The notes: a model not told the origin generated them from the letters alone. A stretch of DNA of 20,367 nt from Pseudomonadales bacterium (GCA_021736745.1 JAIPFG010000012.1:1-20367), one strand, 5' to 3'; shown: positions 1 to 7,921, counted from the first letter of the stretch. Translations and numbers: made by a program.

Positions 1-195
1 ACTGTATGAAACGCGGAGTGATTGGGAGTAGTAGAAGGTAACTGATTCATTCCGGAAAAATTCGGAGCACAGTTCACTTAGTGCAAGACCGCTTGCACGT
101 TCATCTCTCTAGTTTTGTAAGCCCCCAGCCAGAGCGTTGAATTTTCTGAATAACGGTATTTACAGGAAGGGCGATTGAAGGGAGTCCTCAGTCTC
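1..195. other. Region downstream of the prp operon, no gene assigned
   Basis: No complete coding region is supported here. A short reading frame ends at a TAA near base 39 on the plus strand and could be the tail of a gene lying outside the window, but it is too short to judge. An inverted repeat GTGCAAG-ACCG-CTTGCAC lies at 81-98. It lacks a T-run on either strand, so it is not a convincing intrinsic terminator for the prp operon. Confidence 0.4.
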
Positions 196-1377
196 TTAAA
201 AAATATCTCCAGGCACACGCACCCAACCTTCCATCAAAACACGTGCACTACGACTCATCATCGCTTTGGTCACCACCCATTCACCACTAACTTGGCACGC
301 TTTCGCACCAACCTTAAGCGTACCGGAAGGATGCCCGAATCTCACCGCATCTCGCTCACCGCCACCTGCTGCGAGATTGACTAATGTCCCGGGAATTGCG
401 GCCGCCGTACCAATGGCGACGGCTGCGGTGCCCATCATGGCATGATGGAGTTTACCCATCGACAGAGCGCGGACATTGAGGTCAATGTCCGCGGCAGTAA
501 TCTGCTTGCCACTGGAAGCCGTGTAGCTACAGGGTTCAGCGATAAATGCCACCTTCGGAGTATGTTGCCGGTTGACAGCTTCTTCGATATTACTGATTAA
601 ACCCATACGCATTGCCCCATAAGCACGGATGGTTTCAAACATTGCCAGCGCTTTATCGTCGCTGTTAATTGTCTCCTGTAGTTCCGCGCCGGTATAACCA
701 ATGTCCTTAGCATTGAGGAAGATCGTTGGAATACCGGCGTTAATCATCGTTGCCGGGAGTGTTCCGACACCAGGCACCTCAAGATCATCCACCAGATTAC
801 CCGTCGGGAACATCGCTCCTTCACCGTCCGCCGGGTCCAGGAACTCCACCTGCACTTCCGCTGCGGGGAATGTCACACCGTCGAGTTCAAAGTCACCAGT
901 TTCCTGCACAGCGCCATCGATAATGGGAACATGCGCGATGATGGTTTTGCAGATATTGGCCTGCCAGATACGCACTTTCGCTACACCTTCTTTCGGAATA
1001 TGGTTGGCATCTACCAAGCCCGTATTAATTGCAAACGAACCTACCGCAGCGGACAGATTGCCACAGTTGCCGCTCCAATCGACGAAAGGCTTATCAATCG
1101 ATACTTGGCCAAACAGATAATCCACATCATGATCTGGCTGGCTACTTTTGGAGAGTATGACAGTTTTGCTCGTGCTTGAGGTTGCCCCACCCATACCATC
1201 GATTTGCTTACCATAAGGATCAGGGCTGCCGATCACACGCAACAACAAAGCATCACGTGCGGCACCTGCAACCTGCGCGGGTTCTGGTAGATCCTGCAAG
1301 CGAAAAAAAACACCTTTGCTGGTGCCTCCGCGCATATAGATAGCGGGGATTTTAATCTGGGGCGCATGACCCATCAC
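196..1377 (-). CDS. prpF: 2-methylaconitate cis-trans isomerase PrpF
   Basis: PrpF isomerises 2-methyl-trans-aconitate, the product of AcnD, to 2-methyl-cis-aconitate, so that AcnD plus PrpF replace PrpD in the methylcitrate cycle. It is cytosolic. The 393-residue protein has the length of the family and its signature N-terminal stretch YMRGGTSKGVFF, followed by the conserved IGSPDPYGKQIDGMGG and SSTSKTVILSKS segments; the fold is diaminopimelate-epimerase-like. The start is ambiguous: GTG at 1377 is followed at once by ATG at 1374, and both lie behind an AGGAG site at 6 and 9 bases. It is the last gene of the operon, 63 bases after acnD. That gap holds a 10-base palindrome ATCAGCTGAT but no terminator. 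Assignment rests on motifs and on the adjoining acnD. Confidence 0.95.
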   Translation of the reverse strand: MMGHAPQIKIPAIYMRGGTSKGVFFRLQDLPEPAQVAGAARDALLLRVIGSPDPYGKQIDGMGGATSSTSKTVILSKSSQPDHDVDYLFGQVSIDKPFVDWSGNCGNLSAAVGSFAINTGLVDANHIPKEGVAKVRIWQANICKTIIAHVPIIDGAVQETGDFELDGVTFPAAEVQVEFLDPADGEGAMFPTGNLVDDLEVPGVGTLPATMINAGIPTIFLNAKDIGYTGAELQETINSDDKALAMFETIRAYGAMRMGLISNIEEAVNRQHTPKVAFIAEPCSYTASSGKQITAADIDLNVRALSMGKLHHAMMGTAAVAIGTAAAIPGTLVNLAAGGGERDAVRFGHPSGTLKVGAKACQVSGEWVVTKAMMSRSARVLMEGWVRVPGDIF

Positions 1378-1440
1378 ACATATCTCCTCTTATCAGCTGA
1401 TTTTTTATCGTTGAAGATTTCAAGTTGCCTTTACTTCCTC

Positions 1441-4035
1441 TTAGTTTCGCTTTGAAGACGCTAAAAAATCCTGGGCAAATCGTTGTAACACCCCGCCAGC
1501 CTCATACACAGAGACTTCTTCGGCCGTATCAAGTCGGCAAACCACTGGCGCTTCTATGCTCTCTCCCGTGGCACGGTTAATGACTAAGGTCAGTTCAGCA
1601 CGCGGCGATAGTTCACCCATCACATCGTAAGTTTCAGTGCCGTCTATAGCGTATGTTTGTCGATTTTCACCCGGTTTAAACTCCAACGGCAGCACACCCA
1701 TACCTACCAGGTTAGTTCGATGGATACGCTCAAAACCCTCGGCCAATATTGCTTCCACACCCGCCAGACGGACACCCTTAGCGGCCCAATCCCGAGAAGA
1801 TCCTTGGCCGTAATCAGCACCGGCCACAATAATCAATGGTTGCTTGCGTCCCATGTAAGTTTCAATGGCTTCCCACATACGAGTTACCTTACCATCCGGT
1901 TCAATACGCGCCAGCGAACCCTGCTTGATTTGACCGTTCTCCTGTACCATTTCATTCAACAGCTTCGGATTAGCGAAGGTGGCACGCTGTGCTGTCAGAT
2001 GGTCGCCACGATGGGTTGCATAGGAGTTAAAGTCCACTTCGGGCAATCCCATTTTAGCCAAGTATTCGCCAGCCGCACTTGTCGCCAGGATTGCATTTGA
2101 GGGTGACAGGTGATCTGTGGTGATATTGTCGCCCAATACTGCCAGCGGTCGCATCTCTTTTAAGGTTCGTTTTCCTGCCAGAGCACCTTCCCAATAAGGA
2201 GGGCGTCGAATATAGGTACTTTCCGGGCGCCAATCATAGAGCGGACTGACTTTCTCTCCACTTTCAACCGAAGCCTCAAACATTGGAATGTATACCTCTC
2301 GGAATTGTTCTGGTTTAACACTTTCCCTAACGATCGCATCAATCTCTTCGTCACTTGGCCAGATATCCATTAGAGTAACCGGGTTACCTTCCTTATCGGT
2401 ACCAAGGATATCCTTTTCGATATCAAATCGTATCGTGCCTGCGATGGCATAGGCGACTACCAGTGGCGGAGATGCCAGGAAAGCCTGTTTGGCATAGGGA
2501 TGGATGCGACCATCAAAGTTACGGTTACCTGACAGTACGGCTGTCGCATAGAGGTCACGCTCGATCACTTCCTGTTGAATCTTCGGATCCAGCGCTCCGC
2601 TCATACCATTACAGGTAGTGCAGGCAAAACCGACGATACCAAAACCCAACCGCTCCAGTTCCGGCAACAGTTTGGACTCTTCCAAATAGAGTTGCACCAC
2701 CTTAGAGCCAGGTGCCAGGGACGTCTTAACCCAGGGCTTGCGGCTTAGGCCCAACGCATTGGCTTTGCGTGCCAGCAGACCCGCTGCAATCACGTTACGC
2801 GGATTGCTGGTATTGGTGCAGCTGGTGATCGCTGCGATAATGACGGCACCATCAGGCATTACTCCTTCTTCGTTTTCTATCGTGCCAGATATGCCACGCA
2901 TCGCCAGCTCAGAAGTCGGCACGCGCCGGTGCGGGTTGGACGGCCCGGCGATATTGCGAACCACTGAGGAAAGATCAAAAGTAAGAACGCGCTCGTATTC
3001 TGCATTCTTCAAGCTGTCTGCCCAAAGACCAGCTTCTTTGGCATAGATTTCAACTAGTTTGACCTGCTCAGGTTCTCGTCCTGTTAAATTGAGATAATCG
3101 ATAGTTTTCTCGTCGATAGAGAACATCCCCGCCGAAGCACCAAATTCCGGTGTCATATTCGAGATGGTTGCACGATCACCCAAGGTCAGATCAGCTGCAC
3201 CCTCCCCATAAAACTCAAGGTAGGACGATACCACTTTTTCGTTACGCAGGAATTCAGTCAACGCCAAGACAATATCCGTTGCGGTAATACCCGGCTGGCG
3301 TTTACCAGTCAGTTCAACACCGATAATATCCGGCAAACGCATGTAAGAAGCACGCCCCAGCATGACATTTTCCGCTTCGAGTCCACCCACACCAATGGCA
3401 ATCACTCCCAGCGCATCAACATGTGGGGTATGGCTGTCCGTGCCGACCAGCGTATCAGGAAAAGCCACGCCATCGAGCACCTGAATCACCGGCGACATTT
3501 TTTCCAGATTGATCTGATGCATGATGCCGTTCCCAGGCTGAATCACATCCACATTTTTAAATGCCTTCTTGGTCCAGTTAATGAAATGGAATCGGTCTTC
3601 GTTACGACGATCCTCAATGGCGCGATTCATTTCGAAAGCGTCTTTCTCAAAACCTGCATGTTCAACCGCCAAGGAGTGATCAACAATTAACTGTGTCGGC
3701 ACGACCGGATTGACTTCGGATGGATCTCCCCCTTTTTCAGCGATGGCGTCACGCAGTCCGGCCAAGTCAACCAATGCGGTTTGACCGAGAATATCGTGAC
3801 AAACCACGCGAGCTGGGTACCAGGGGAAATCCAGCGTTTTCTGACGCTCGATAATCTGTTTGAGAGCATCTGTCAACATCAGAGGGTCGCAGCGACGAAC
3901 GAGGTTTTCCGCTAACACACGAGAAGTATAGGGCAGCTTGTCATAGGCACCGAATTGAATCGCGTCGACGGCGGCGCGCGTGTCGAAATAATCCAGGTCA
4001 CTGCCCGGTAATGCTTTGCGGTATTCGGTATTCAT
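1441..4035 (-). CDS. acnD: Fe/S-dependent 2-methylcitrate dehydratase AcnD
   Basis: AcnD is an aconitase-family [4Fe-4S] enzyme that dehydrates 2-methylcitrate to 2-methyl-trans-aconitate and works with PrpF. The 864-residue length is usual for AcnD and slightly shorter than AcnA. The three cluster ligands are visible: Cys406 in SCTNTSNPRN and Cys472/Cys475 in ACTTCNGMSG. The substrate-site segment GTDSHTPHVDALG is at 198-210, and the swivel domain, with the GADYGQGSSRDWAAKG loop, is at the C-terminal end. The gene lies 47 bases after prpC and 63 before prpF. A housekeeping aconitase would have similar motifs; the call as AcnD rests on its position between prpC and prpF and on the N-terminal sequence. 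The ribosome site is weak (GTGAG, 7 bases before ATG). Confidence 0.95.
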   Translation of the reverse strand: MNTEYRKALPGSDLDYFDTRAAVDAIQFGAYDKLPYTSRVLAENLVRRCDPLMLTDALKQIIERQKTLDFPWYPARVVCHDILGQTALVDLAGLRDAIAEKGGDPSEVNPVVPTQLIVDHSLAVEHAGFEKDAFEMNRAIEDRRNEDRFHFINWTKKAFKNVDVIQPGNGIMHQINLEKMSPVIQVLDGVAFPDTLVGTDSHTPHVDALGVIAIGVGGLEAENVMLGRASYMRLPDIIGVELTGKRQPGITATDIVLALTEFLRNEKVVSSYLEFYGEGAADLTLGDRATISNMTPEFGASAGMFSIDEKTIDYLNLTGREPEQVKLVEIYAKEAGLWADSLKNAEYERVLTFDLSSVVRNIAGPSNPHRRVPTSELAMRGISGTIENEEGVMPDGAVIIAAITSCTNTSNPRNVIAAGLLARKANALGLSRKPWVKTSLAPGSKVVQLYLEESKLLPELERLGFGIVGFACTTCNGMSGALDPKIQQEVIERDLYATAVLSGNRNFDGRIHPYAKQAFLASPPLVVAYAIAGTIRFDIEKDILGTDKEGNPVTLMDIWPSDEEIDAIVRESVKPEQFREVYIPMFEASVESGEKVSPLYDWRPESTYIRRPPYWEGALAGKRTLKEMRPLAVLGDNITTDHLSPSNAILATSAAGEYLAKMGLPEVDFNSYATHRGDHLTAQRATFANPKLLNEMVQENGQIKQGSLARIEPDGKVTRMWEAIETYMGRKQPLIIVAGADYGQGSSRDWAAKGVRLAGVEAILAEGFERIHRTNLVGMGVLPLEFKPGENRQTYAIDGTETYDVMGELSPRAELTLVINRATGESIEAPVVCRLDTAEEVSVYEAGGVLQRFAQDFLASSKRN

Positions 4036-4082
4036 GACTTAACTCACTGGCTCTTGATAATTCAAACGGTTAGCTCAAAAAC

Positions 4083-5210
4083 TTAGTCTCGCTCGGACAT
4101 AGGCACCCATTCGCTGTGCTCAGGTCCGATGTAGTCCGCGCTGGGGCGGATAATTCGGTTATTTGAACGCTGTTCCTTCACGTGTGCTGTCCAACCGGAG
4201 ACACGACTCATCACAAAAATCGGCGTGAACAGTTTGGTGGGAATTCCCATAAAATGGTAAGCTGACGCGTGGAAAAAGTCGGCGTTACAGAAGAGCTTTT
4301 TCTCACGCCACATCACTTCTTCGCAGCGCACCGAGACCGGATAGAGCACCGTGTCACCTACCATTTTCGCTAATTTTTCAGCCCATTTTTTGATAATGGC
4401 GTTACGCGGGTCCGACTCACGATACACCGCATGACCAAATCCCATAATTTTGTCTTTGCGCGCCAACATTCCCATCACTTCACGTTCGGCATGATCGGCA
4501 TCGGTATAGTTTTCTATCATCGCCATCGCCGCTTCATTGGCCCCGCCGTGCAGCGGCCCTCGGAGAGTCCCTATTGCGCCGGTGACACAGGAATGAATAT
4601 CCGATAACGTCGATGCACATACCCTCGCTGAAAAAGTGGAGGCATTAAACTCATGCTCAGCATACAGAATCAGAGAACAATGCATGACCTGTTCGAACAG
4701 CTCATCCGAGGCCTGATCATGCAGCAAGTGCAAAAAATGCGCGCCAATTGATTTATCATCCGTTTCCGTTTCAATGCGCACCCCATCATGGCTGAAACGA
4801 TACCAATAACAAATAATGCTGGGAAAAGCTGCCAGCATACGATCAATATGCTGGTCCTGTTCAGCAAAACTCTGTTCGGTTTCCAAATTACCCAACATTG
4901 AGCATCCGGTTCGCATGACGTCCATTGGGTGTGCATCCGCGGGGATTACTTCCAAAACCGCCTTCAGTGCGGCAGGCAAACCACGCAACCCTTTTAATTT
5001 CGCCACATAGGCATCATATTCTGACTGGTTGGGAAGCTTACCGTGCACCAATAAGTAGGCAACTTCTTCGAACTTGGCATTAGCCGCTAAATCGGAAATA
5101 TCATAACCACGATAGGTTAAACCCGTGCCAGTTTTCCCCACCGTACACAGTGCCGTCTCGCCTGCCGATTGACCACGTAATCCTGCACCGCCTAAAGGTT
5201 TATCTACCAT
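4083..5210 (-). CDS. prpC: 2-methylcitrate synthase PrpC
   Basis: PrpC condenses propionyl-CoA with oxaloacetate to give 2-methylcitrate and CoA, the entry step of the cycle. At 375 residues it has the short form typical of PrpC rather than the longer hexameric citrate synthase GltA. The citrate-synthase triad is present: His221 in GPLHGGANE, His260 in GFGHAVYRESDPRN and Asp311 in NADFFHASAYHFMGIP. The ATG is preceded by a very strong ribosome site, GGAGGTGA, which fixes the start. It sits 29 bases after prpB and 47 before acnD, in the same transcription unit. Some citrate synthase side activity is common in this family. Confidence 0.96.
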   Translation of the reverse strand: MVDKPLGGAGLRGQSAGETALCTVGKTGTGLTYRGYDISDLAANAKFEEVAYLLVHGKLPNQSEYDAYVAKLKGLRGLPAALKAVLEVIPADAHPMDVMRTGCSMLGNLETEQSFAEQDQHIDRMLAAFPSIICYWYRFSHDGVRIETETDDKSIGAHFLHLLHDQASDELFEQVMHCSLILYAEHEFNASTFSARVCASTLSDIHSCVTGAIGTLRGPLHGGANEAAMAMIENYTDADHAEREVMGMLARKDKIMGFGHAVYRESDPRNAIIKKWAEKLAKMVGDTVLYPVSVRCEEVMWREKKLFCNADFFHASAYHFMGIPTKLFTPIFVMSRVSGWTAHVKEQRSNNRIIRPSADYIGPEHSEWVPMSERD

Positions 5211-5239
5211 TTTTCACCTCCTCTAATAATCCTGACTGG

Positions 5240-6145
5240 TTACTTATTTTTACCCTGGCTAAAGAGCTGATCGAGCTTTTGCTCATAATCGTGATAGTTT
5301 AGATAATCGTAAAGCTCCATACGGGTTTGCATCAGATCAACCACCTCAATCTGATCCCCTGCTTGCAGCAGATGCTTATAGACCGTTTCTGCGGCTTTAT
5401 TCATTGCCCGAACTGCTGTCAAGGGGTAAAGAATCATGTCCACACCATGTGCAGCGAGATCTATTTTATTGAATAAAGGGGTTACTCCAAATTCGGTCAT
5501 ATTGGCCAACAGCGGTGCTTTGATCGCCTGTTTAAAGGTTTGATACTCCGCCAAGGTTGACATTGCCTCTGCAAACACACCGTCCGCTCCCGCCTCAATA
5601 CAGGCACAGGCTCTGTCTACCGCAGCCTGCAGCCCTTCTGCCGCATACGCGTCGGTTCGCGCCAAAATAAAAAAAGCGGCGTCCGTTTTCGCATCGACTG
5701 CTGCCTTCACCCTATCTACCATTTCCTCCAAGCTTACAATCTCTTTGTTCGGCCTGTGTCCACACCGCTTTTGCGCTACTTGGTCTTCTATGTGAACTGC
5801 AGCAACCCCCGCTCGAATAGATTCTTTAATGGTGCGAGCGATATTAAAAGCCCCCCCCCAACCCGTATCGATATCAATCATCAGGGGGGTATTAACCGCT
5901 GATGTGATACGGCGGGCATCCTCCAGCACATCATTCATACTTGTCATACCCAAATCCGGCAACCCATAGGATGCATTGGCGCAAGCGCCGCCGGAGATAT
6001 ACACGGCCTGATGTCCTATTTTTTCAGCCATCATGGCGGTATAGGCGTTAATCGTGCCAACAACTTGTAAGGGATTTTCCCGAGCAAGCGCCTCACGAAA
6101 CCGGGTACCCGGTGTTGGTAATATTAAGGGTTTTTCATTGGACAT
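5240..6145 (-). CDS. prpB: 2-methylisocitrate lyase PrpB
   Basis: PrpB cleaves 2-methylisocitrate to pyruvate and succinate, the last step of the cycle. The 301-residue protein belongs to the isocitrate lyase/PEP mutase family. The catalytic motif KRCGH is at 126-130 (Cys128 is the expected general acid/base), the Mg-binding segment DIDTGWGG is at 91-98, and the N-terminal VGTINAYTAMMAEK is typical. The ATG has a GGGAG site 7 bases upstream. It lies 27 bases after the regulator gene and 29 before prpC. One oddity is a run of nine G on the coding strand (5851-5859) within the codons for Trp-Gly-Gly-Ala of the catalytic motif, where a slip of one base would inactivate the enzyme. Confidence 0.96.
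   Translation of the reverse strand: MSNEKPLILPTPGTRFREALARENPLQVVGTINAYTAMMAEKIGHQAVYISGGACANASYGLPDLGMTSMNDVLEDARRITSAVNTPLMIDIDTGWGGAFNIARTIKESIRAGVAAVHIEDQVAQKRCGHRPNKEIVSLEEMVDRVKAAVDAKTDAAFFILARTDAYAAEGLQAAVDRACACIEAGADGVFAEAMSTLAEYQTFKQAIKAPLLANMTEFGVTPLFNKIDLAAHGVDMILYPLTAVRAMNKAAETVYKHLLQAGDQIEVVDLMQTRMELYDYLNYHDYEQKLDQLFSQGKNK
5851..5859 (-). repeat. Nine-base G homopolymer inside prpB
   Basis: The coding strand reads TGG GGG GGG GCT across the Trp-Gly-Gly-Ala of the PrpB catalytic segment, giving nine G in a row. Synonymous GGT or GGC would break the run. Tracts of this length can slip during replication or sequencing. The reading frame is intact as given. Confidence 0.95.
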
Positions 6146-6172
6146 CTATCATCTCCCGTAGATCAAAAATGA

Positions 6173-6859
6173 TTAACATTTATCATTAAACTGTTGTTCG
6201 ATATTAATCCTTGCTGCACTAATGTGTTTCCGCATTAATTGCTCCGACAACGCACCATCACGCTGCTCAATTGCCGCGACAATGGCATGATGCTCATCAA
6301 AAGCATTTTTAGGTCGGGGAGTGTCTACGCTAAATTGGTAACGATACATACGCATCAGATAATAGAGCTCATTGCAAAGTAACTGGATGAGTTTCTGATT
6401 ATGGCTTCCTTGAACAATGCAATAATGAAAATCCAGATCACCTTCTTTTTGGTAATAGGCGTGCCCTTCCTTCAAATCTTCATTTTTTTCATGCACAGAG
6501 AGCAGGTACTTGAGCTTAAATACCTCTTCTTCTGTCATATTAGCGGCAGCCAGACGGCATGCCATACCCTCTAATGCTTCACGCATATAAGAAATTTCAA
6601 CCAGCTCTTTCAGTGACAGGGAAACTACACGGGCCCCCACATGTGCACGACGCTCCACTAGCTTTTGTCCCTCAAGGCGGCTAATCGCCTCCCTTAAAGG
6701 TGCGCGACTTACTCCAAATTTACGTGCCAATTCCGGCTCACTGATTTTGCTGCCGGCCTTTAATTCACCCTTTATGATGGCCGTTTGCAACTTGCAAAAC
6801 AGGCTATCTGAAATGGTTCGATGCATTTCCAGATTTTGCTCAGAAAAAGTATTTTGCAT
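6173..6859 (-). CDS. GntR-family (FadR/FCD type) regulator of the prp operon
   Basis: A 228-residue transcription regulator with an N-terminal winged helix (about residues 18-85, including ISEPELARKFGVSRAPLREAISRLEGQ, the GntR recognition-helix region) and an all-helical FCD ligand domain (about 90-220). It is the first gene of the operon, 27 bases before prpB. It most likely represses the operon, and itself, in response to a methylcitrate-cycle intermediate such as 2-methylcitrate; the ligand is inferred. Other bacteria use the sigma54-dependent PrpR instead, while GntR regulators of this kind lead acnD/prpF-type operons in several gammaproteobacteria. The ribosome site is weak (AGG, 8 bases before ATG). 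The tandem palindromes just upstream are its probable operator. Confidence 0.9.
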   Translation of the reverse strand: MQNTFSEQNLEMHRTISDSLFCKLQTAIIKGELKAGSKISEPELARKFGVSRAPLREAISRLEGQKLVERRAHVGARVVSLSLKELVEISYMREALEGMACRLAAANMTEEEVFKLKYLLSVHEKNEDLKEGHAYYQKEGDLDFHYCIVQGSHNQKLIQLLCNELYYLMRMYRYQFSVDTPRPKNAFDEHHAIVAAIEQRDGALSEQLMRKHISAARINIEQQFNDKC

Positions 6860-6871
6860 TATTATTGCCTA

Positions 6872-6912
6872 TTAATATTGTCGACAATTAAATATATTGT
6901 CGACAATATTAA
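6872..6912. promoter_or_regulatory. Double palindromic operator before the gntR-prp operon
   Basis: Two exact copies of ATTGTCGACAAT lie at 6877-6888 and 6896-6907, with centres 19 bases apart (about two helical turns, same face). They sit in a larger perfect inverted repeat with 17-base arms (6872-6888 and 6896-6912) and a 7-base spacer. The site starts 13 bases before the regulator gene. The upstream copy overlaps the -10 element and the other falls in the 5' leader, the usual layout for repression. Short palindromes of this sort are typical sites for FCD-type GntR dimers. Binding by the neighbouring regulator is inferred. Confidence 0.85.
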
Positions 6913-6934
6913 ATAAAGCCATCAAAACAGTCAA
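6906..6934 (-). promoter_or_regulatory. Sigma70 promoter of the gntR-prpBC-acnD-prpF operon
   Basis: On the minus strand, TTGACT (6934-6929) and TAATAT (6911-6906) are separated by exactly 17 bases. Transcription would start near 6899, giving a leader of about 40 bases before gntR. The -10 element is covered by the upstream palindrome of the operator. Confidence 0.7.
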
Positions 6935-7005
6935 GCCTAGGGGTCAACTAGAAATTTACAGAGAAGTTAAAAATTTATAATTTTAAGAAAGTAACCTGGG
7001 GGGTT

Positions 7006-7221
7006 TTAAGATAATAAGGCTTCAACGGCAGCATAAGTAGCTACAGAGTAGGGGACCAAATAGGTCAATAAAATTTTACCTATTATCAGTTCATTCACCT
7101 GCCCACCAACCAACACATCAAAATGGTTAATCAGCACGAGAATAGTACCGACGATTGCTGCCACCTTTGATGACCTAACGATAATTTTCCGTTGGAATGC
7201 CAGTGAGAACCAATTTTTCAT
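7006..7221 (-). CDS. nrtS: Small two-helix membrane protein, NrtS-like nitrate/nitrite transporter
   Basis: A 71-residue protein with two hydrophobic segments, at about 17-34 and 47-68, and almost nothing else. The pattern VGTILVLINHFDVLVGG followed by KILLTYLVPYSVATY fits the NrtS family, small membrane proteins described as nitrate/nitrite transporters in cyanobacteria and found in marine bacteria. The frame also opens at a TTG at 7251 (81 residues), but the ATG at 7221 gives the usual family length. Neither start has a strong ribosome site. The start codon lies at the edge of an inverted repeat, TAGGCA-N5-TGCCTA (7221-7237). The gene follows the usp gene by 84 bases with no terminator visible, so it may share that promoter. 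Family call from memory of the pattern, moderately sure; direction of transport unknown. Confidence 0.72.
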   Translation of the reverse strand: MKNWFSLAFQRKIIVRSSKVAAIVGTILVLINHFDVLVGGQVNELIIGKILLTYLVPYSVATYAAVEALLS

Positions 7222-7305
7222 AGGCAGATTATGCCTACAAGTAACGCGCAAATCTATCGTTTCAATCTTCTAACCAATCGGCGCAGGAAAGGGGGATATC
7301 CGGAG

Positions 7306-7728
7306 CTAAACCCTTACCGCTAGCACATCTGATTGAGCACCATGTAAAACCGCATTTGCAGTAGAACCCAATAAAAGTGACACGCCATGTCGGCCATGAC
7401 TGCCGACCACAATGAGATCAACACCATTCTCTTCAGCAAAAGCATGTATTACTTTTTGGGCAACACCTTCCAACACATACTGCCGCTTTACGTCTATCGA
7501 AAATTCCTCACCCAATGCGGAGAGTTTTTTCTTGGCAAAGTCATTCGTGTGGCTTTGTATACTGGCATAATCAATTGTCGGGATCGGCCCGTAAATTTGA
7601 ATTGGTTCGATGACATGAATTAGATTTAGGGTCGCGTTTTCTCCAGCAATCGCAATGGCTTTACTCACTACTTGTTTATTAGCATCGTCCAAATCTACGG
7701 CAATAAGAATATTTTTGTATGCTGTCAT
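7306..7728 (-). CDS. Universal stress protein, UspA family
   Basis: A single-domain, 140-residue Usp protein. The N-terminal YKNILIAVDLDD strand and the C-terminal nucleotide motif VVGSHGRHGVSLLLGSTANAVL (G-2x-G-9x-G-S/T type) are both present, so ATP binding is likely, as in the UspF/MJ0577 group. Such proteins dimerise and aid survival in starvation or oxygen limitation; their molecular role is unclear. The ATG at 7728 has an AGGAG site 7 bases upstream and is preferred over the TTG two codons earlier. A perfect FNR/Anr-type box lies 58 bases upstream, suggesting induction at low oxygen, as is known for several Usp genes in Pseudomonas. The NrtS-like gene follows. Confidence 0.93.
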   Translation of the reverse strand: MTAYKNILIAVDLDDANKQVVSKAIAIAGENATLNLIHVIEPIQIYGPIPTIDYASIQSHTNDFAKKKLSALGEEFSIDVKRQYVLEGVAQKVIHAFAEENGVDLIVVGSHGRHGVSLLLGSTANAVLHGAQSDVLAVRV

Positions 7729-7785
7729 CGTCAAACTCCTGTTATTGCAATACCTTTAACCATACACGTGATTTATCGTTTGATG

Positions 7786-7799
7786 TTGATGCACATCAA
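7786..7799. promoter_or_regulatory. FNR/Anr-type binding site upstream of the usp gene
   Basis: TTGATGCACATCAA is a perfect match to the FNR/Anr consensus TTGAT-N4-ATCAA. On the minus strand a -10-like TATGGT lies at 7764-7759, which puts the start near 7752 and the box centre (7792.5) about 41 bases upstream: the class II position from which FNR activates. The site is symmetric, so action on the plus strand is possible but no matching -10 was seen there. Confidence 0.78.
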
Positions 7800-7892
7800 T
7801 CACAGCCTTGCGCGATATCAACATGAACAAAAACCCTAACGCCCTTTCGAGATAATAATCACCCCGCCTAGAATTTCAATAGACATAAGCTA

Positions 7893-7921
7893 AAAAGGCT
7901 AACCCTTTGGGTTAGCCTTTT
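7893..7921. terminator. Bidirectional intrinsic terminator
   Basis: A strong hairpin AAAAGGCTAACCC-TTT-GGGTTAGCCTTTT has nine GC-containing pairs flanked by A/T runs on both sides, so it can end transcripts in either direction. On the minus strand it serves the small gene ending at 8017. On the plus strand no gene is seen before it. Confidence 0.88.

Noticed and set aside
2..39. Tail of a plus-strand gene entering from the left
   Set aside because: Only about a dozen codons are visible before a stop; nothing distinguishes this from chance.
81..98. GTGCAAG-ACCG-CTTGCAC as terminator of the prp operon
   Set aside because: The stem is perfect but no T-run follows on either strand, and it lies about 100 bases past the prpF stop.
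701..1179. Plus-strand frames opposite prpF
   Set aside because: They are antisense shadows of a conserved enzyme gene, with no ribosome sites and no recognisable family.
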